Below are positions 54,428 to 62,215 of a stretch of 64,000 bases of DNA, in pieces; positions within the stretch are counted from its first letter, which is position 1, and the number at the start of each line of letters is the position of its first letter. A program made the position numbers and the translations under genes. The notes beneath the pieces were generated by a model that saw only the letters and a program-made list of their open reading frames with translations, did no database searches and was not told the DNA's origin. The stretch lies in assembly GCA_002255955.1 (NCBI GenBank), contig NKIM01000003.1, forward strand, positions 1 to 64,000, read 5' to 3'. The stretch is from Burkholderiales bacterium PBB2. GTDB taxonomy: Bacteria; Pseudomonadota; Gammaproteobacteria; Burkholderiales; Burkholderiaceae_C.

Positions 54428-54967
54428 ATGAAAGCCCTGAAGTTCATCGCGCTCGCCCTGATCGCGCTGCTGGCCGGCCTGCTGCTCGGCGGCTTGCTGC
54501 TGTCGCCCAAGTTCCAGGTCAGCCGCACCGTGCAGATCCAGGCCAGCCCTGACGCCGTCTATGCCCTGGTGTCCAGCCCGCGGCAATGGAAGCTCTGGAG
54601 TGTCTGGAACCAGCGCGACCCGGCCATGCAGATCGAGTACAGCGGCCCGGAATCCGGGGCTGGCGCGGTCTGGGCCTGGAAAAGCAAGACCGAGGGCGAT
54701 GGCACCATGAGTTTCACGGCCGCCGAGCCCGGCCGGCGCGTGGCCTACGCGCTCTACTTTCCTGATTTCGGCACCACCTCCCACGGCGAGCTGCGCCTGC
54801 AGGCCCGCAACGGCGGCACCGAGCTGAGCTGGACCATGGACGGCGACATGGGCAAGAACCCCTTGTTCCACTGGTTGGCCCTGTTCGCCGATGGCATGGT
54901 GGGCCCCGATTTCGAGGCCGGTCTGGCGCGGCTGAAGCAGGTGGCCGAACGCGGTTCCAGCGCTTGA
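54428..54967 (+). CDS. SRPBCC family protein (polyketide cyclase/START-like) with membrane anchor
   Basis: A 179-residue protein. An N-terminal hydrophobic helix (ALKFIALALIALLAGLLLGGLLL) anchors or exports a START-like domain: FQVSRTVQIQASPDAVYALVSSPRQWKLWSVWNQRDPAMQIEYSGPESGAGAVWAWKSKTEGDGTMSF and LSWTMDGDMGKNPLFHWLALFADGMVGPDFEAGLARLK, typical of the polyketide_cyc2 family. These bind small hydrophobic ligands; no ligand can be inferred. It has a GGAG Shine-Dalgarno and stands alone. Confidence 0.85.
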   Translation: MKALKFIALALIALLAGLLLGGLLLSPKFQVSRTVQIQASPDAVYALVSSPRQWKLWSVWNQRDPAMQIEYSGPESGAGAVWAWKSKTEGDGTMSFTAAEPGRRVAYALYFPDFGTTSHGELRLQARNGGTELSWTMDGDMGKNPLFHWLALFADGMVGPDFEAGLARLKQVAERGSSA

Positions 54968-55055
54968 GCGCGCGGCCGGACGGCCGTCATGCACCGTGCT
55001 CAAAAATGAAGCAAGCCAAGGAAACACCAGACAGATCAATCACTTGGCAGGGCTA

Positions 55056-55084
55056 TGGGCAGCTTGCCCACGAACTTATCCACA
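55056..55084. other. Hairpin next to a perfect DnaA-box sequence
   Basis: TGGGCA (55056-55061) and TGCCCA (55065-55070) form a short stem with a GCT loop. Six bases on, TTATCCACA (55076-55084) matches the DnaA-box consensus exactly. It is a single box in a GC-rich gap downstream of the transposase gene at 55131, so it is more likely a titration site or coincidence than an origin. Confidence 0.4.
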
Positions 55085-55130
55085 GCGGGCGGGGATAGTC
55101 TGATCAGGCGCGGAAGCCGCCACGCGAGCG

Positions 55131-56069
55131 TCACGACAGCAGGCCGCGCTCCACGCCCGAAATCAAACGGCTGACGCGCGAGACCGACAAGCCCAACTCG
55201 GCCGCCAAGGCGCTCATGCTCCAGCCGGCCTCGGTGTGGGCGCGGTACAGAGCCTGCTCGCGCGAGCCGCTGTGTGCCAGCAACTCGGCCCAGGGCGGCC
55301 GATCCGTGGCGGCGGCTCTCGAGCGCGCTGTGGATTGAAATCGAGCCGCTGGATCGGCCCGCCCCTGGGACGCAGGCTTGGCACGTGCCCGGGCCCGCTC
55401 CGCCTGATCAGCGGCACGACCCGCGGCCCGCATGCGCTTCACAAAGGCCGAATCGCCGAGGAAGATCTGCTGCCGCAAGCGCCCGGGCCACAAAGCCAGA
55501 TCGGGCTCGCTGGCCAGCAGCTGAGCATAGCGGTCGGCCGCGCGGCGGCGGTCCAGGGCGCCGCGCAGCTCGCGGCCCAGCACATAGGCGTGCAGGCCAT
55601 CGGCATCGAGCCAGGCCGGCGCCGGCTCCATGCCCACATGGGCGCGGTAGCTGGACCAGGGCCAGTCGGCCAGCTCGCGAACCAGGCCCAGGCGCAGGGG
55701 GTTGAGTTCGACGTAGCGACAGGCGTCCAGCAGATGTGCCTCGCGATCGACCAGCACGCCCTTGAAGCGGCCATGGAACAGCGGCCCTTCGCTGCCATGA
55801 CGGCGATTGTGATACTGGGTGTAGACGCCGTTGAGATGGCGCATCAGGCGCGAGAGATTGGCCTGGCGGGTGAACAGCAGCAGATGGAAGTGATCGGGCA
55901 GCAGGCAGTAGGCCAGCACCTGGGCATCAAAACGCTGCATGGTCTGCGCGATCAGCGCCAGCAGGCTGCGGCGGTCGGCGTCATCCTCGAAGGCGCACAC
56001 GCCAGCATCGCAGCGTGAGCTGAGGTGGTACACAGCGCCAGCGAGCTCGATGCGGGGGGGACGTGCCAT
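55131..56069 (-). CDS. REP-associated tyrosine transposase-like protein with C-terminal HTH
   Basis: A 312-residue Y1_Tnp family protein. HUH motif is LLPDHFHLLLF, the candidate catalytic Tyr lies in NGVYTQYHNRRHG, and the family segment LLDACRYVELNPLRLGLVRELADWPWSSYRAHVG is present. Unlike the one at 709-1401, it has a basic linker (about 215-255) and a C-terminal helix-turn-helix (GWSMSALAAELGLSVSRVSRLISGVE). It may be an intact domesticated transposase or a RayT with a DNA-binding domain. No perfect terminal repeats were found; a TGACCCCCG (56120-56128) / CGGGGTCA (56201-56208) inverted pair lies upstream. Confidence 0.82.
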   Translation of the reverse strand: MARPPRIELAGAVYHLSSRCDAGVCAFEDDADRRSLLALIAQTMQRFDAQVLAYCLLPDHFHLLLFTRQANLSRLMRHLNGVYTQYHNRRHGSEGPLFHGRFKGVLVDREAHLLDACRYVELNPLRLGLVRELADWPWSSYRAHVGMEPAPAWLDADGLHAYVLGRELRGALDRRRAADRYAQLLASEPDLALWPGRLRQQIFLGDSAFVKRMRAAGRAADQAERARARAKPASQGRADPAARFQSTARSRAAATDRPPWAELLAHSGSREQALYRAHTEAGWSMSALAAELGLSVSRVSRLISGVERGLLS

Positions 56070-56205
56070 GCATCAACTTAGGTGAGCATGGCGCAAAAGA
56101 CAAGGTGGCAGGCAAGGCTTGACCCCCGAGCCGGTGACAGGCCAGCGAGCCGGCTTCGAAACCTGCCCGCCGGACTCGCGCGCCATCGGCCGGCGGGCGC
56201 CGGGG

Positions 56206-56712
56206 TCAGGTCTTGCTGTGCAGGCCTTCCAGCACCTTGAGCACGGCCTCATCGCCCATATTGCGGGCATCAGCCAGCTCACCGCCATTGGTGGCCTTGA
56301 CCACGCTGCCGTCGTTGGCCAGCACGGCCACGGCTGGGATGCCCTTTTTGAGCGACACGCCGATCTGTGCCGCCAGGTCGACATTGCGGTCGAAGCGGCC
56401 GACGTTGACCTTGAGCACCACCAGGCGCTTGCCCACATGCTCGGACAGGCTGCCGGCGCTCATCTTGCGGTCCAGGGCCAGGCAGTCGCCGCACCAGTTG
56501 GCACCGAAGACCACCAGCACGTTCTTGCGCTGGGCCTGAGCGGCGGCCAGGGCCTGGTTCAACTCGGCGCGGGCGTCGGCCAGCTCGTTGTAAACCAGCT
56601 TGGCCACGGTGGGCGCTGGCGCCGTGGCCGCAGGCGCCACAGCTTGGGCATGGGCGGCCGAGGCAAACATCAGGCTGCTCAGGAGGCCGAGGGCGAAGGC
56701 GGTCTTTTTCAT
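56206..56712 (-). CDS. Periplasmic thioredoxin-family protein
   Basis: A 168-residue exported protein: signal MKKTAFALGLLSSLMFASAAHAQA, then a thioredoxin fold with active site VVFGANWCGDCLALDRKM (CGDC), VVLKVNVGRFDRNVDLAAQIGV, the cis-Pro loop KKGIPAVAVLANDGSVVKATNGGELADARNMG. CGDC and the NWCGDC context resemble the thioredoxin_7 family proteins that reduce or isomerise periplasmic disulfides. No partner is adjacent. Its start is divergent from DUF808 with a 108-base gap between. Confidence 0.88.
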   Translation of the reverse strand: MKKTAFALGLLSSLMFASAAHAQAVAPAATAPAPTVAKLVYNELADARAELNQALAAAQAQRKNVLVVFGANWCGDCLALDRKMSAGSLSEHVGKRLVVLKVNVGRFDRNVDLAAQIGVSLKKGIPAVAVLANDGSVVKATNGGELADARNMGDEAVLKVLEGLHSKT

Positions 56713-56820
56713 GGTGGGCAATCCCTGTGCTGGAAATGGGCGCAGTGTGCCACGGCAAATGCGGTACAAAGCGGCCTCGCCGTATCTGCACCCAACCCAA
56801 CACAAGGCAACTTTGCACCC

Positions 56821-57747
56821 ATGGCCGCTTCCAGCCTTTTGGCACTGATCGATGACATCGCCACCATCCTCGACGACGTGGCCCTGCTGTCCAAGGTGGC
56901 GGCCAAGAAGACCACCGGCGTGCTCGGCGACGACCTGGCGCTGAACGCCCAGCAGGTGGCCGGCGTCTCGGCCGAACGCGAACTGCCCGTGGTCTGGGCC
57001 GTGGCCAAGGGATCTTTCTTGAACAAGGCCATCCTGGTGCCGGCCGCCCTGGCCATCAGCGCCTGGGCGCCCTGGGCCGTGACGCCGCTGCTGATGCTCG
57101 GCGGCGCCTACCTCTGCTTCGAGGGCTTCGAGAAGCTCGCGCACAAATTCTTGCACAGCGCCGCCGAGGTCGAGGCCGAGCACCAGGCTCTGAGCGAGGC
57201 CGCACTCAACCCAGACCAGGACCTGCTGGCCTTCGAGCGCGACAAGATCAAGGGCGCTATCCGCACCGATTTCATCCTCTCGGCCGAGATCATCGCCATC
57301 ACCCTGGGCACGGTCGCGGGCGCCAGTTTCAGCACCCAGCTGATGGTGCTCAGCGGCATCGCGCTGGTGATGACGGTGGGGGTCTATGGCCTGGTGGCCG
57401 GCATCGTCAAGATCGACGACGCAGGCCTTTACCTGAGCCGCCGCCCCGGCGCCTTCAAGCAAAGCGTAGGCCGCCTCATGCTCTCGGCCGCACCCTGGCT
57501 GATGAAAGCCCTGGCCCTGGCGGGCACGGTGGCCATGTTCCTGGTCGGTGGCGGCATCCTCAGCCATGGCCTGCCGGCCCTGCACCATGCCGGTGAGGCC
57601 TTGGCGCAGCAGCTGGGGGCCCTGTCCTGGCTGGGCCCCCTGCTGTTCGACGGCGCCGTGGGCCTGGCGGCCGGCGCGCTGTGCCTGGCAGGGGTGACGC
57701 TGGTGTCGCGCGTGCGCCATGCCTTGACCGGCAAAAAGTCGGTCTGA
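56821..57747 (+). CDS. DUF808 family membrane protein (YedI-like)
   Basis: A 308-residue inner-membrane protein with the family start SSLLALIDDIATILDDVALLSKVAAKKTTGVLGDDLALNAQQV and VWAVAKGSFLNKAIL, then GGAYLCFEGFEKL, followed by about six membrane helices. It is YedI-like, of unknown function. No Shine-Dalgarno stands out, but the family start motif fixes the ATG. A GGGGG/CCCCC hairpin lies shortly after the stop (57753-57767). Confidence 0.9.
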   Translation: MAASSLLALIDDIATILDDVALLSKVAAKKTTGVLGDDLALNAQQVAGVSAERELPVVWAVAKGSFLNKAILVPAALAISAWAPWAVTPLLMLGGAYLCFEGFEKLAHKFLHSAAEVEAEHQALSEAALNPDQDLLAFERDKIKGAIRTDFILSAEIIAITLGTVAGASFSTQLMVLSGIALVMTVGVYGLVAGIVKIDDAGLYLSRRPGAFKQSVGRLMLSAAPWLMKALALAGTVAMFLVGGGILSHGLPALHHAGEALAQQLGALSWLGPLLFDGAVGLAAGALCLAGVTLVSRVRHALTGKKSV

Positions 57748-57841
57748 GCCCGGGGGGCCTGGCCCCCACCCACGGATCAGATCGCGCGCCGGGCACGAGG
57801 CTGGCATCATCCAGCTTCCGCCCGCCGGTTAGGATTCGCCC

Positions 57842-58069
57842 ATGAAGACGTACACCATCGAAATCCAGAAGTTCAAAGCCGCCTCCAACAACATCCACGG
57901 CCAGATGCTGCTCAAGGTCGACGCCCTGGTCAGCCCCAAGGCCGCGGTCGAAGGCATTGAGCCGAGCACCATCCTGACCCTGACCGAGGCCAATGCACGC
58001 GTGCTGATGGCCTTGCTCAAGACCCAGCTGCAGGAGTTCGACAGCAAGAAGGCGCGCAGCCGCTTCTGA
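57842..58069 (+). CDS. Small conserved hypothetical protein, 75 residues
   Basis: A small cytoplasmic protein (MKTYTIEIQKFKAASNNIHGQMLLKVDAL ... LTLTEANARVLMALLKTQLQEFDSKKARSRF) with a beta-beta-helix look. The domain is not recognised, but codon use and the spacing between DUF808 and UPF0149 are consistent with a real gene. TAGGATTCGCCC just before the ATG offers a -10-like TAGGAT, hinting at a leaderless or very short leader transcript. Confidence 0.65.
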   Translation: MKTYTIEIQKFKAASNNIHGQMLLKVDALVSPKAAVEGIEPSTILTLTEANARVLMALLKTQLQEFDSKKARSRF

Positions 58070-58128
58070 TTCCGCGCACCTGCTGAAGCCGGCTGCCGCT
58101 GCGCAGCCGAAGCAGCGACAATCGGGCG

Positions 58129-58776
58129 ATGGAATATCCCCAATACAAGCCCCAGTCCGACCACCTGCCCCTCAACGACGAGGAGCTGTCCACGCTGGAC
58201 GACATGCTGATCAAGCTGCCGGTCGAGGCGGCGATGAACATCGAAGCCCTCGACGGCTACCTGGCCGGCCTGCTGCTCAGCCCGCAGCGCCTGGCCGATC
58301 TGCCCGGCGCCACGTGGCTGCCCACCGTCTGGGGCGGCGACGGGGATGACCTCGAAGCCGACAGCAAGTCCGAAAACTACCCCTTCGTCAGTGGCAAGCA
58401 GCGCAAGCGCGTGACCCTGCTGGTGCTGCGCCATCTGCAGTCGATCGAATGGCAGCTCAATGCCAAGCCCGAACTGTGGGAGCCCATCTTCAGCGTTGCG
58501 GAAGACGAGGACGGCGATCTGGTCGATGCCGAGGAATGGGCGATCGGCTTCCTGACCGCCGTGGACCTGGCCCCGGAAGCCTGGGCACCGCTGTTCGACG
58601 ACGCGGTCAGCGGCCCGCTGCTGGCCCCCATCGCCCTGCTCGGCGGTGACGAGTCCACGCTCAGCGAAGCCCAGCGCGCCCAGCTGGCCGACCTGAAGCA
58701 AAAGGACGAACTGAGCCGCGCCGTGCTCGACAACGTGCTCAAGCTCTGGGAGCTGCGCAAGGCCAGCCAGGGCTGA
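58129..58776 (+). CDS. UPF0149 / YecA family protein
   Basis: A 215-residue protein of the YecA/YgfB (UPF0149) family. The segment PLNDEELSTLDDMLIKLPVEAAMNIEALDGYLAGLLLSPQRL is the family core, followed by AEEWAIGFLTAVDLAPEAWAPLFDD. The C-terminal SEC-C zinc motif found in some YecA proteins is absent. The function is unclear. It is 14 bases upstream of the AraC-type gene and likely co-transcribed with it. Confidence 0.88.
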   Translation: MEYPQYKPQSDHLPLNDEELSTLDDMLIKLPVEAAMNIEALDGYLAGLLLSPQRLADLPGATWLPTVWGGDGDDLEADSKSENYPFVSGKQRKRVTLLVLRHLQSIEWQLNAKPELWEPIFSVAEDEDGDLVDAEEWAIGFLTAVDLAPEAWAPLFDDAVSGPLLAPIALLGGDESTLSEAQRAQLADLKQKDELSRAVLDNVLKLWELRKASQG

Positions 58777-58790
58777 ACCACCGCTCCTGC

Positions 58791-59789
58791 ATGGCCCGCG
58801 ATCCCAGCGCCGCCCACCGGCTGCGCCACGCCCAGCGCATGAATGCGCTGCTCGATCACATCGACCGGCACCTCGACCACACGCTGGAACTGAGCAGCCT
58901 CGCCGAGCACGTGCATTTCTCGCCCTTCCATTTCCACCGCGTGTTTGCGGCCTGGATGGGCGAAACCCTGGGCGACTACCTGCGCCGGCGCCGCCTCGAT
59001 GTGGCCGCTTTGATGCTGGCCCAGCCCGAGCCGCGCTCGGTGCTGGAAGTCGCCCTGGCTGTGGGCTTTGGCTCCAGCGAGGCGTTTGCGCGCGCCTTCA
59101 AGCTGCGCTTCGGCCAGACACCCAGCGCCTGGCGCCTGGACAGCCCGCTGCGCTGGGCGCGCGAACTGGCCCGCTCGCGCGAGCAACAGGCGCGGCGCCA
59201 CCGCCCGCCTGCGGCGCTGCTGAGCAATCAGGATCAGCTGGAGCGCAATCTCGATCAGGCCGACCCAGGCCCCGCTGCAGATGATGCAGGCTCTTCTTGT
59301 TTCACTTCAGAGAGTCAGATGCACATCAGCCTGCAACAACTGCCGCCGACCCGGGTGGCCTACCTCCGTCACATCGGCCCCTACGGCCAGAGCGTTCACG
59401 AGTTCTGGATGAACACCGTGCTGCCCTGGCGCCAGGCGCAGGGCCTGGAACAACGCGCTTGCTACGGCATCGGCCACGACGACCCCAGCCTCGCGGCCCC
59501 CGAGCAATGCCGCTACGACGCCTGCGTCGAGGTTGAGGCCGACTTCGTGCCGCGCAGCCCAGCCAGCGTTCAGACCCTGCCCGGCGGCCGCTACGCCGTG
59601 GCCCGGTTCCGCGGCACCCTGGCTGATTTCAGCCACGCCTGGACCGAACTGCTGCGCGGCTGGCTGCCCGCCAGCGGCCTGCAGATCGATGGCCGCCCGG
59701 TCTTCGAGCATTACCCACCCAACGCCGGCTACGACCCGCAGACCGGCATCTTCAGCTGCGAACTCTGCTTGCCGGTCAAGGCGGGCTGA
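58791..59789 (+). CDS. AraC family regulator with GyrI-like effector domain
   Basis: A 332-residue regulator. Residues about 15-115 form the two AraC HTHs (LDHTLELSSLAEHVHFSPFHFHRVFAAWMGETLGDYLRRRRLD and EVALAVGFGSSEAFARAFKLRFGQTPSAWR). After a Gln/Arg/Ala linker, residues about 170-332 are a GyrI-like/SoxS-Rob-type effector-binding domain (QQLPPTRVAYLRHIGPYGQSVHEFW ... YDACVEVEADFV ... GGRYAVARFRGTLADFSHAWTELLRGWLP). This architecture resembles Rob and BltR-like multidrug or stress regulators. Convergent with the lipase-like gene, 15 bases apart. Confidence 0.88.
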   Translation: MARDPSAAHRLRHAQRMNALLDHIDRHLDHTLELSSLAEHVHFSPFHFHRVFAAWMGETLGDYLRRRRLDVAALMLAQPEPRSVLEVALAVGFGSSEAFARAFKLRFGQTPSAWRLDSPLRWARELARSREQQARRHRPPAALLSNQDQLERNLDQADPGPAADDAGSSCFTSESQMHISLQQLPPTRVAYLRHIGPYGQSVHEFWMNTVLPWRQAQGLEQRACYGIGHDDPSLAAPEQCRYDACVEVEADFVPRSPASVQTLPGGRYAVARFRGTLADFSHAWTELLRGWLPASGLQIDGRPVFEHYPPNAGYDPQTGIFSCELCLPVKAG

Positions 59790-59804
59790 ACCCGGCGCAC
59801 GGTT

Positions 59805-60668
59805 TCAGAACCTTGCCGCCAGCCAGGTCTGCAAGGCCGCGAAGACCTGCTCGCGCTCGGGCTCGTTGAAGATCTCGTGGAAGAGCGGGCCGAAGCACTG
59901 GGCACGCAGCACCGCGCCCGGGGCTTCGGCGGCGAACTCTGCGCTGCCCGACGGGGCCACGCAGCGGTCGCTGCCAGCCCAGAGCAGCAAGGTGGGCACC
60001 ACCCAGTCGGCCGCATGCTGACGCACCAGTTCACCGGCATCGACGATGGTGCGCGCCAGGGTCGGGGTCAGGCGGTCGTGCACCAGCGGGTCGTCGATAT
60101 ACGCCTGCACCACGGCGGCGTCGCGTGAGATCCAGCGGGTCTTGAGCCCGTTGCCCACGGCCAGGTGGGGCACCAGGGTCTCGCCCAGCAGCAGCTGCAG
60201 ACGCTGGAACGATGACAGCCCCGGGTCGAGCGCCGGCGAGGACAGCACCAGGGCATCGACCGGGCGGAACCACATCGGCAGCTGCCCGCCGCTGCTGGCC
60301 GCCAGGCCGCCGGCGACAAAGCGCGCGGCCACCAGGCCGCCCATGCTGTGGCCCAGCAGGACCAAGGGGCCGCGGCCCAGCTGGCGGTCGGCACGCAGCT
60401 CGTCGATCACCAGGGCCAGGTCTTGCAGCAGGCGCTCGGCATCGGGCACATCGCCGCGCGGGCCGCCCGAGGCGCCATGGCCGCGCTGGTCATAGCCGGC
60501 CACATGCCAGCCCCAGTGGTTGAGCTTGGCCGCCAGGGTCTCGTAGCGGCCGACATGCTCGCCCAGGCCATGCACCAGCAGCACGGTGCCACGGGCGGGC
60601 TCCAGGCCCAATTTGCTCCACTGTCGCCAGTGCAGGGGGATGCCGTCGTCGGTTCTCAAAGTTCGCAT
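59805..60668 (-). CDS. Alpha/beta hydrolase, monoacylglycerol lipase / lysophospholipase type
   Basis: A 287-residue serine hydrolase. GTVLLVHGLGEHVGRYETLAAKLNHWGWHVAGYDQRGHGASGGPRGDVPD is the monoglyceride-lipase signature region; the nucleophile elbow is VLLGHSMGGLVAARF, and the C-terminal Asp and His lie in LWAGSDRCVAP and CFGPLFHEIFNEPERE. No signal peptide, so it is cytoplasmic. It hydrolyses an acyl glycerol or lysophospholipid by family; the actual substrate is unknown. The 215 bases between it and the divergent lipoprotein gene hold no recognised site. Confidence 0.9.
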   Translation of the reverse strand: MRTLRTDDGIPLHWRQWSKLGLEPARGTVLLVHGLGEHVGRYETLAAKLNHWGWHVAGYDQRGHGASGGPRGDVPDAERLLQDLALVIDELRADRQLGRGPLVLLGHSMGGLVAARFVAGGLAASSGGQLPMWFRPVDALVLSSPALDPGLSSFQRLQLLLGETLVPHLAVGNGLKTRWISRDAAVVQAYIDDPLVHDRLTPTLARTIVDAGELVRQHAADWVVPTLLLWAGSDRCVAPSGSAEFAAEAPGAVLRAQCFGPLFHEIFNEPEREQVFAALQTWLAARF

Positions 60669-60883
60669 GCGGCTCAGTGTAGGCAGGGCCCCACGCAGGC
60701 CACCCCAGGGCTTGCCCGGGGCGGTAAAACTACCTGGGAAGCGTCATGAAACTCAGCGAGCATGGCGCCCGCAGCCCATGGCCGATGAACAATGGTCCGG
60801 CGACGGGCCGGCCCTGATTCTGGCGCCGCTTCGGCCCACCTACACTGCAAACTTTTGTTACCACTTGACCCGGATTGGATGCG

Positions 60884-62215
60884 ATGAGAAATCTGCTGTC
60901 GCTGCTCATCTGTCTGCTGCTCGCGGCCTGCGCTGCGCCCAAATACACCGTGGACGATGGCCGCCCGGTCAACGAGACCCTGCTCGGCAATATCCGCGCC
61001 TTTGGTGCCGGCGAACAGGCCGTGCGCCCCGCCATCGCCCGCAGCGCTGCCCTCAAGGACCCCGACTGCGACAAGCAGTGGGAGCTGCCCTTCGCCCTGG
61101 CCACCAGCAATGGTTGGGCCGAGAATGACCGCGTGGCCTGGGTGCGCGCCCTCAATGTGGACGAGCGCCTGACCGTGGTGGCGGTGGCACCGGGTTCGCC
61201 GCTGCAGCTGGGTGACAAGGTGGTGGTGCTGGCCGGGCTCAAGACCGAGGACACCGAGCAGATGCTCAACAGCCTCGCCGAGATACGCGACCGCGGCCGG
61301 CCCTTCTCGGTCGTGCTGTCCACCGGCAAGCAGCATGTGATCACGCCCTTCGAGGTCTGCCGCGGCTACACCCGCTTCGCCCCGCCCAGCACGCCCGAGG
61401 TGCAGGACTACCACTGGCTGCTCAGCATGCATTCGCTGGAAGTGCCCAAGGTGCAGCTGACCGAGGACGAGGCGCTGTGGGCCGTGCTCTGGACCCAGGG
61501 CCTGTCCGAAGAAGGCGGCGCCCGCATGAAGACCTTTCACTACGGCAGCAAGATCGTCGGCACGCTCTACAACCTGGTCACCCTGGCCTCGGGCCTGAAG
61601 GGCGCGGCCATGGCGGCGGAAGCGGCCGTCAGCGCGGCCAAGAGCGCGGCGCAGAACGTGGTCACCGAAGTGCTCAAGCAGCAGCTGATCGAACAAGGCA
61701 AGAGCCTGGCGGCGCAAAAGCTGCGCGAAGGCCTGACCGATGCGGCCGAAAAGCTGACCCGCCAGCAGGTGGTCAATGCCATGCAGGCGGCCGCGGCCAA
61801 CCGGGGCTCGCTGTCCGGCGTGGCCCGCGTGGGCGCCACGGTGTTTGACCGCGCCGACAGCTGGGCGTTCGAGCGCACGGCCAAGCTCGGCGGCAACCCG
61901 CTGGCCGGCTTCCGCCTGCATCAAAAGCTGATCGAGAACAGCTTCACCAGCAATGCCTTTGCCTTCGACGCCGAGCGCCTCGATGCGCTGGGCAAGCTGG
62001 CCGATGCCAAAGGCCTGGGCTACGAGGTGCAGGCCATCCTCAACGGCTTCAAGCCCGAGGAGCTGATGTTCGAGATCGGTGCCATGCCCCTGGCCTCGGC
62101 GCCCGCCGCCTTTTCCTTCTCCGGCCCCGAAGACATGAACCAAGGCCGCTTTGCCCGCGGCCTGATCGATGCCATGCTGGACATGCCCATGGCCTCCGGC
62201 CCCGCCAAGAAATGA
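60884..62215 (+). CDS. Lipoprotein with PDZ-like region, partner of MORN protein
   Basis: A 443-residue protein of unknown family. The signal peptide MRNLLSLLICLLLAACAAP contains lipobox LAAC. After a Cys-bearing segment (DPDCDKQWELPF), residues about 95-155 (ERLTVVAVAPGSPLQLGDKVVVLAGLKTEDTEQML ... RGRPFSVVLSTGKQH) look like a PDZ fold. The remainder is Ala-rich and helical (for example AMAAEAAVSAAKSAAQNVVTEVLKQQLIEQGKSLAAQKLREGLTDAAEKL). The start codon at 60884 is preferred over 60875 because it sits directly before the signal. It is translationally coupled (ATGA, 62212-62215) to the MORN-repeat gene. The function is unknown. Confidence 0.75.
   Translation: MRNLLSLLICLLLAACAAPKYTVDDGRPVNETLLGNIRAFGAGEQAVRPAIARSAALKDPDCDKQWELPFALATSNGWAENDRVAWVRALNVDERLTVVAVAPGSPLQLGDKVVVLAGLKTEDTEQMLNSLAEIRDRGRPFSVVLSTGKQHVITPFEVCRGYTRFAPPSTPEVQDYHWLLSMHSLEVPKVQLTEDEALWAVLWTQGLSEEGGARMKTFHYGSKIVGTLYNLVTLASGLKGAAMAAEAAVSAAKSAAQNVVTEVLKQQLIEQGKSLAAQKLREGLTDAAEKLTRQQVVNAMQAAAANRGSLSGVARVGATVFDRADSWAFERTAKLGGNPLAGFRLHQKLIENSFTSNAFAFDAERLDALGKLADAKGLGYEVQAILNGFKPEELMFEIGAMPLASAPAAFSFSGPEDMNQGRFARGLIDAMLDMPMASGPAKK

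Noticed and set aside
55076..55084. DnaA box as a replication origin
   Set aside because: Only one box is present, with no AT-rich region and no dnaA, dnaN, parAB or rep gene near it.
60669..60883. Promoter for the PDZ-like lipoprotein gene
   Set aside because: TACACT at 60,841 resembles a -10, but no matching -35 was seen and it lies in a region of otherwise ordinary composition.
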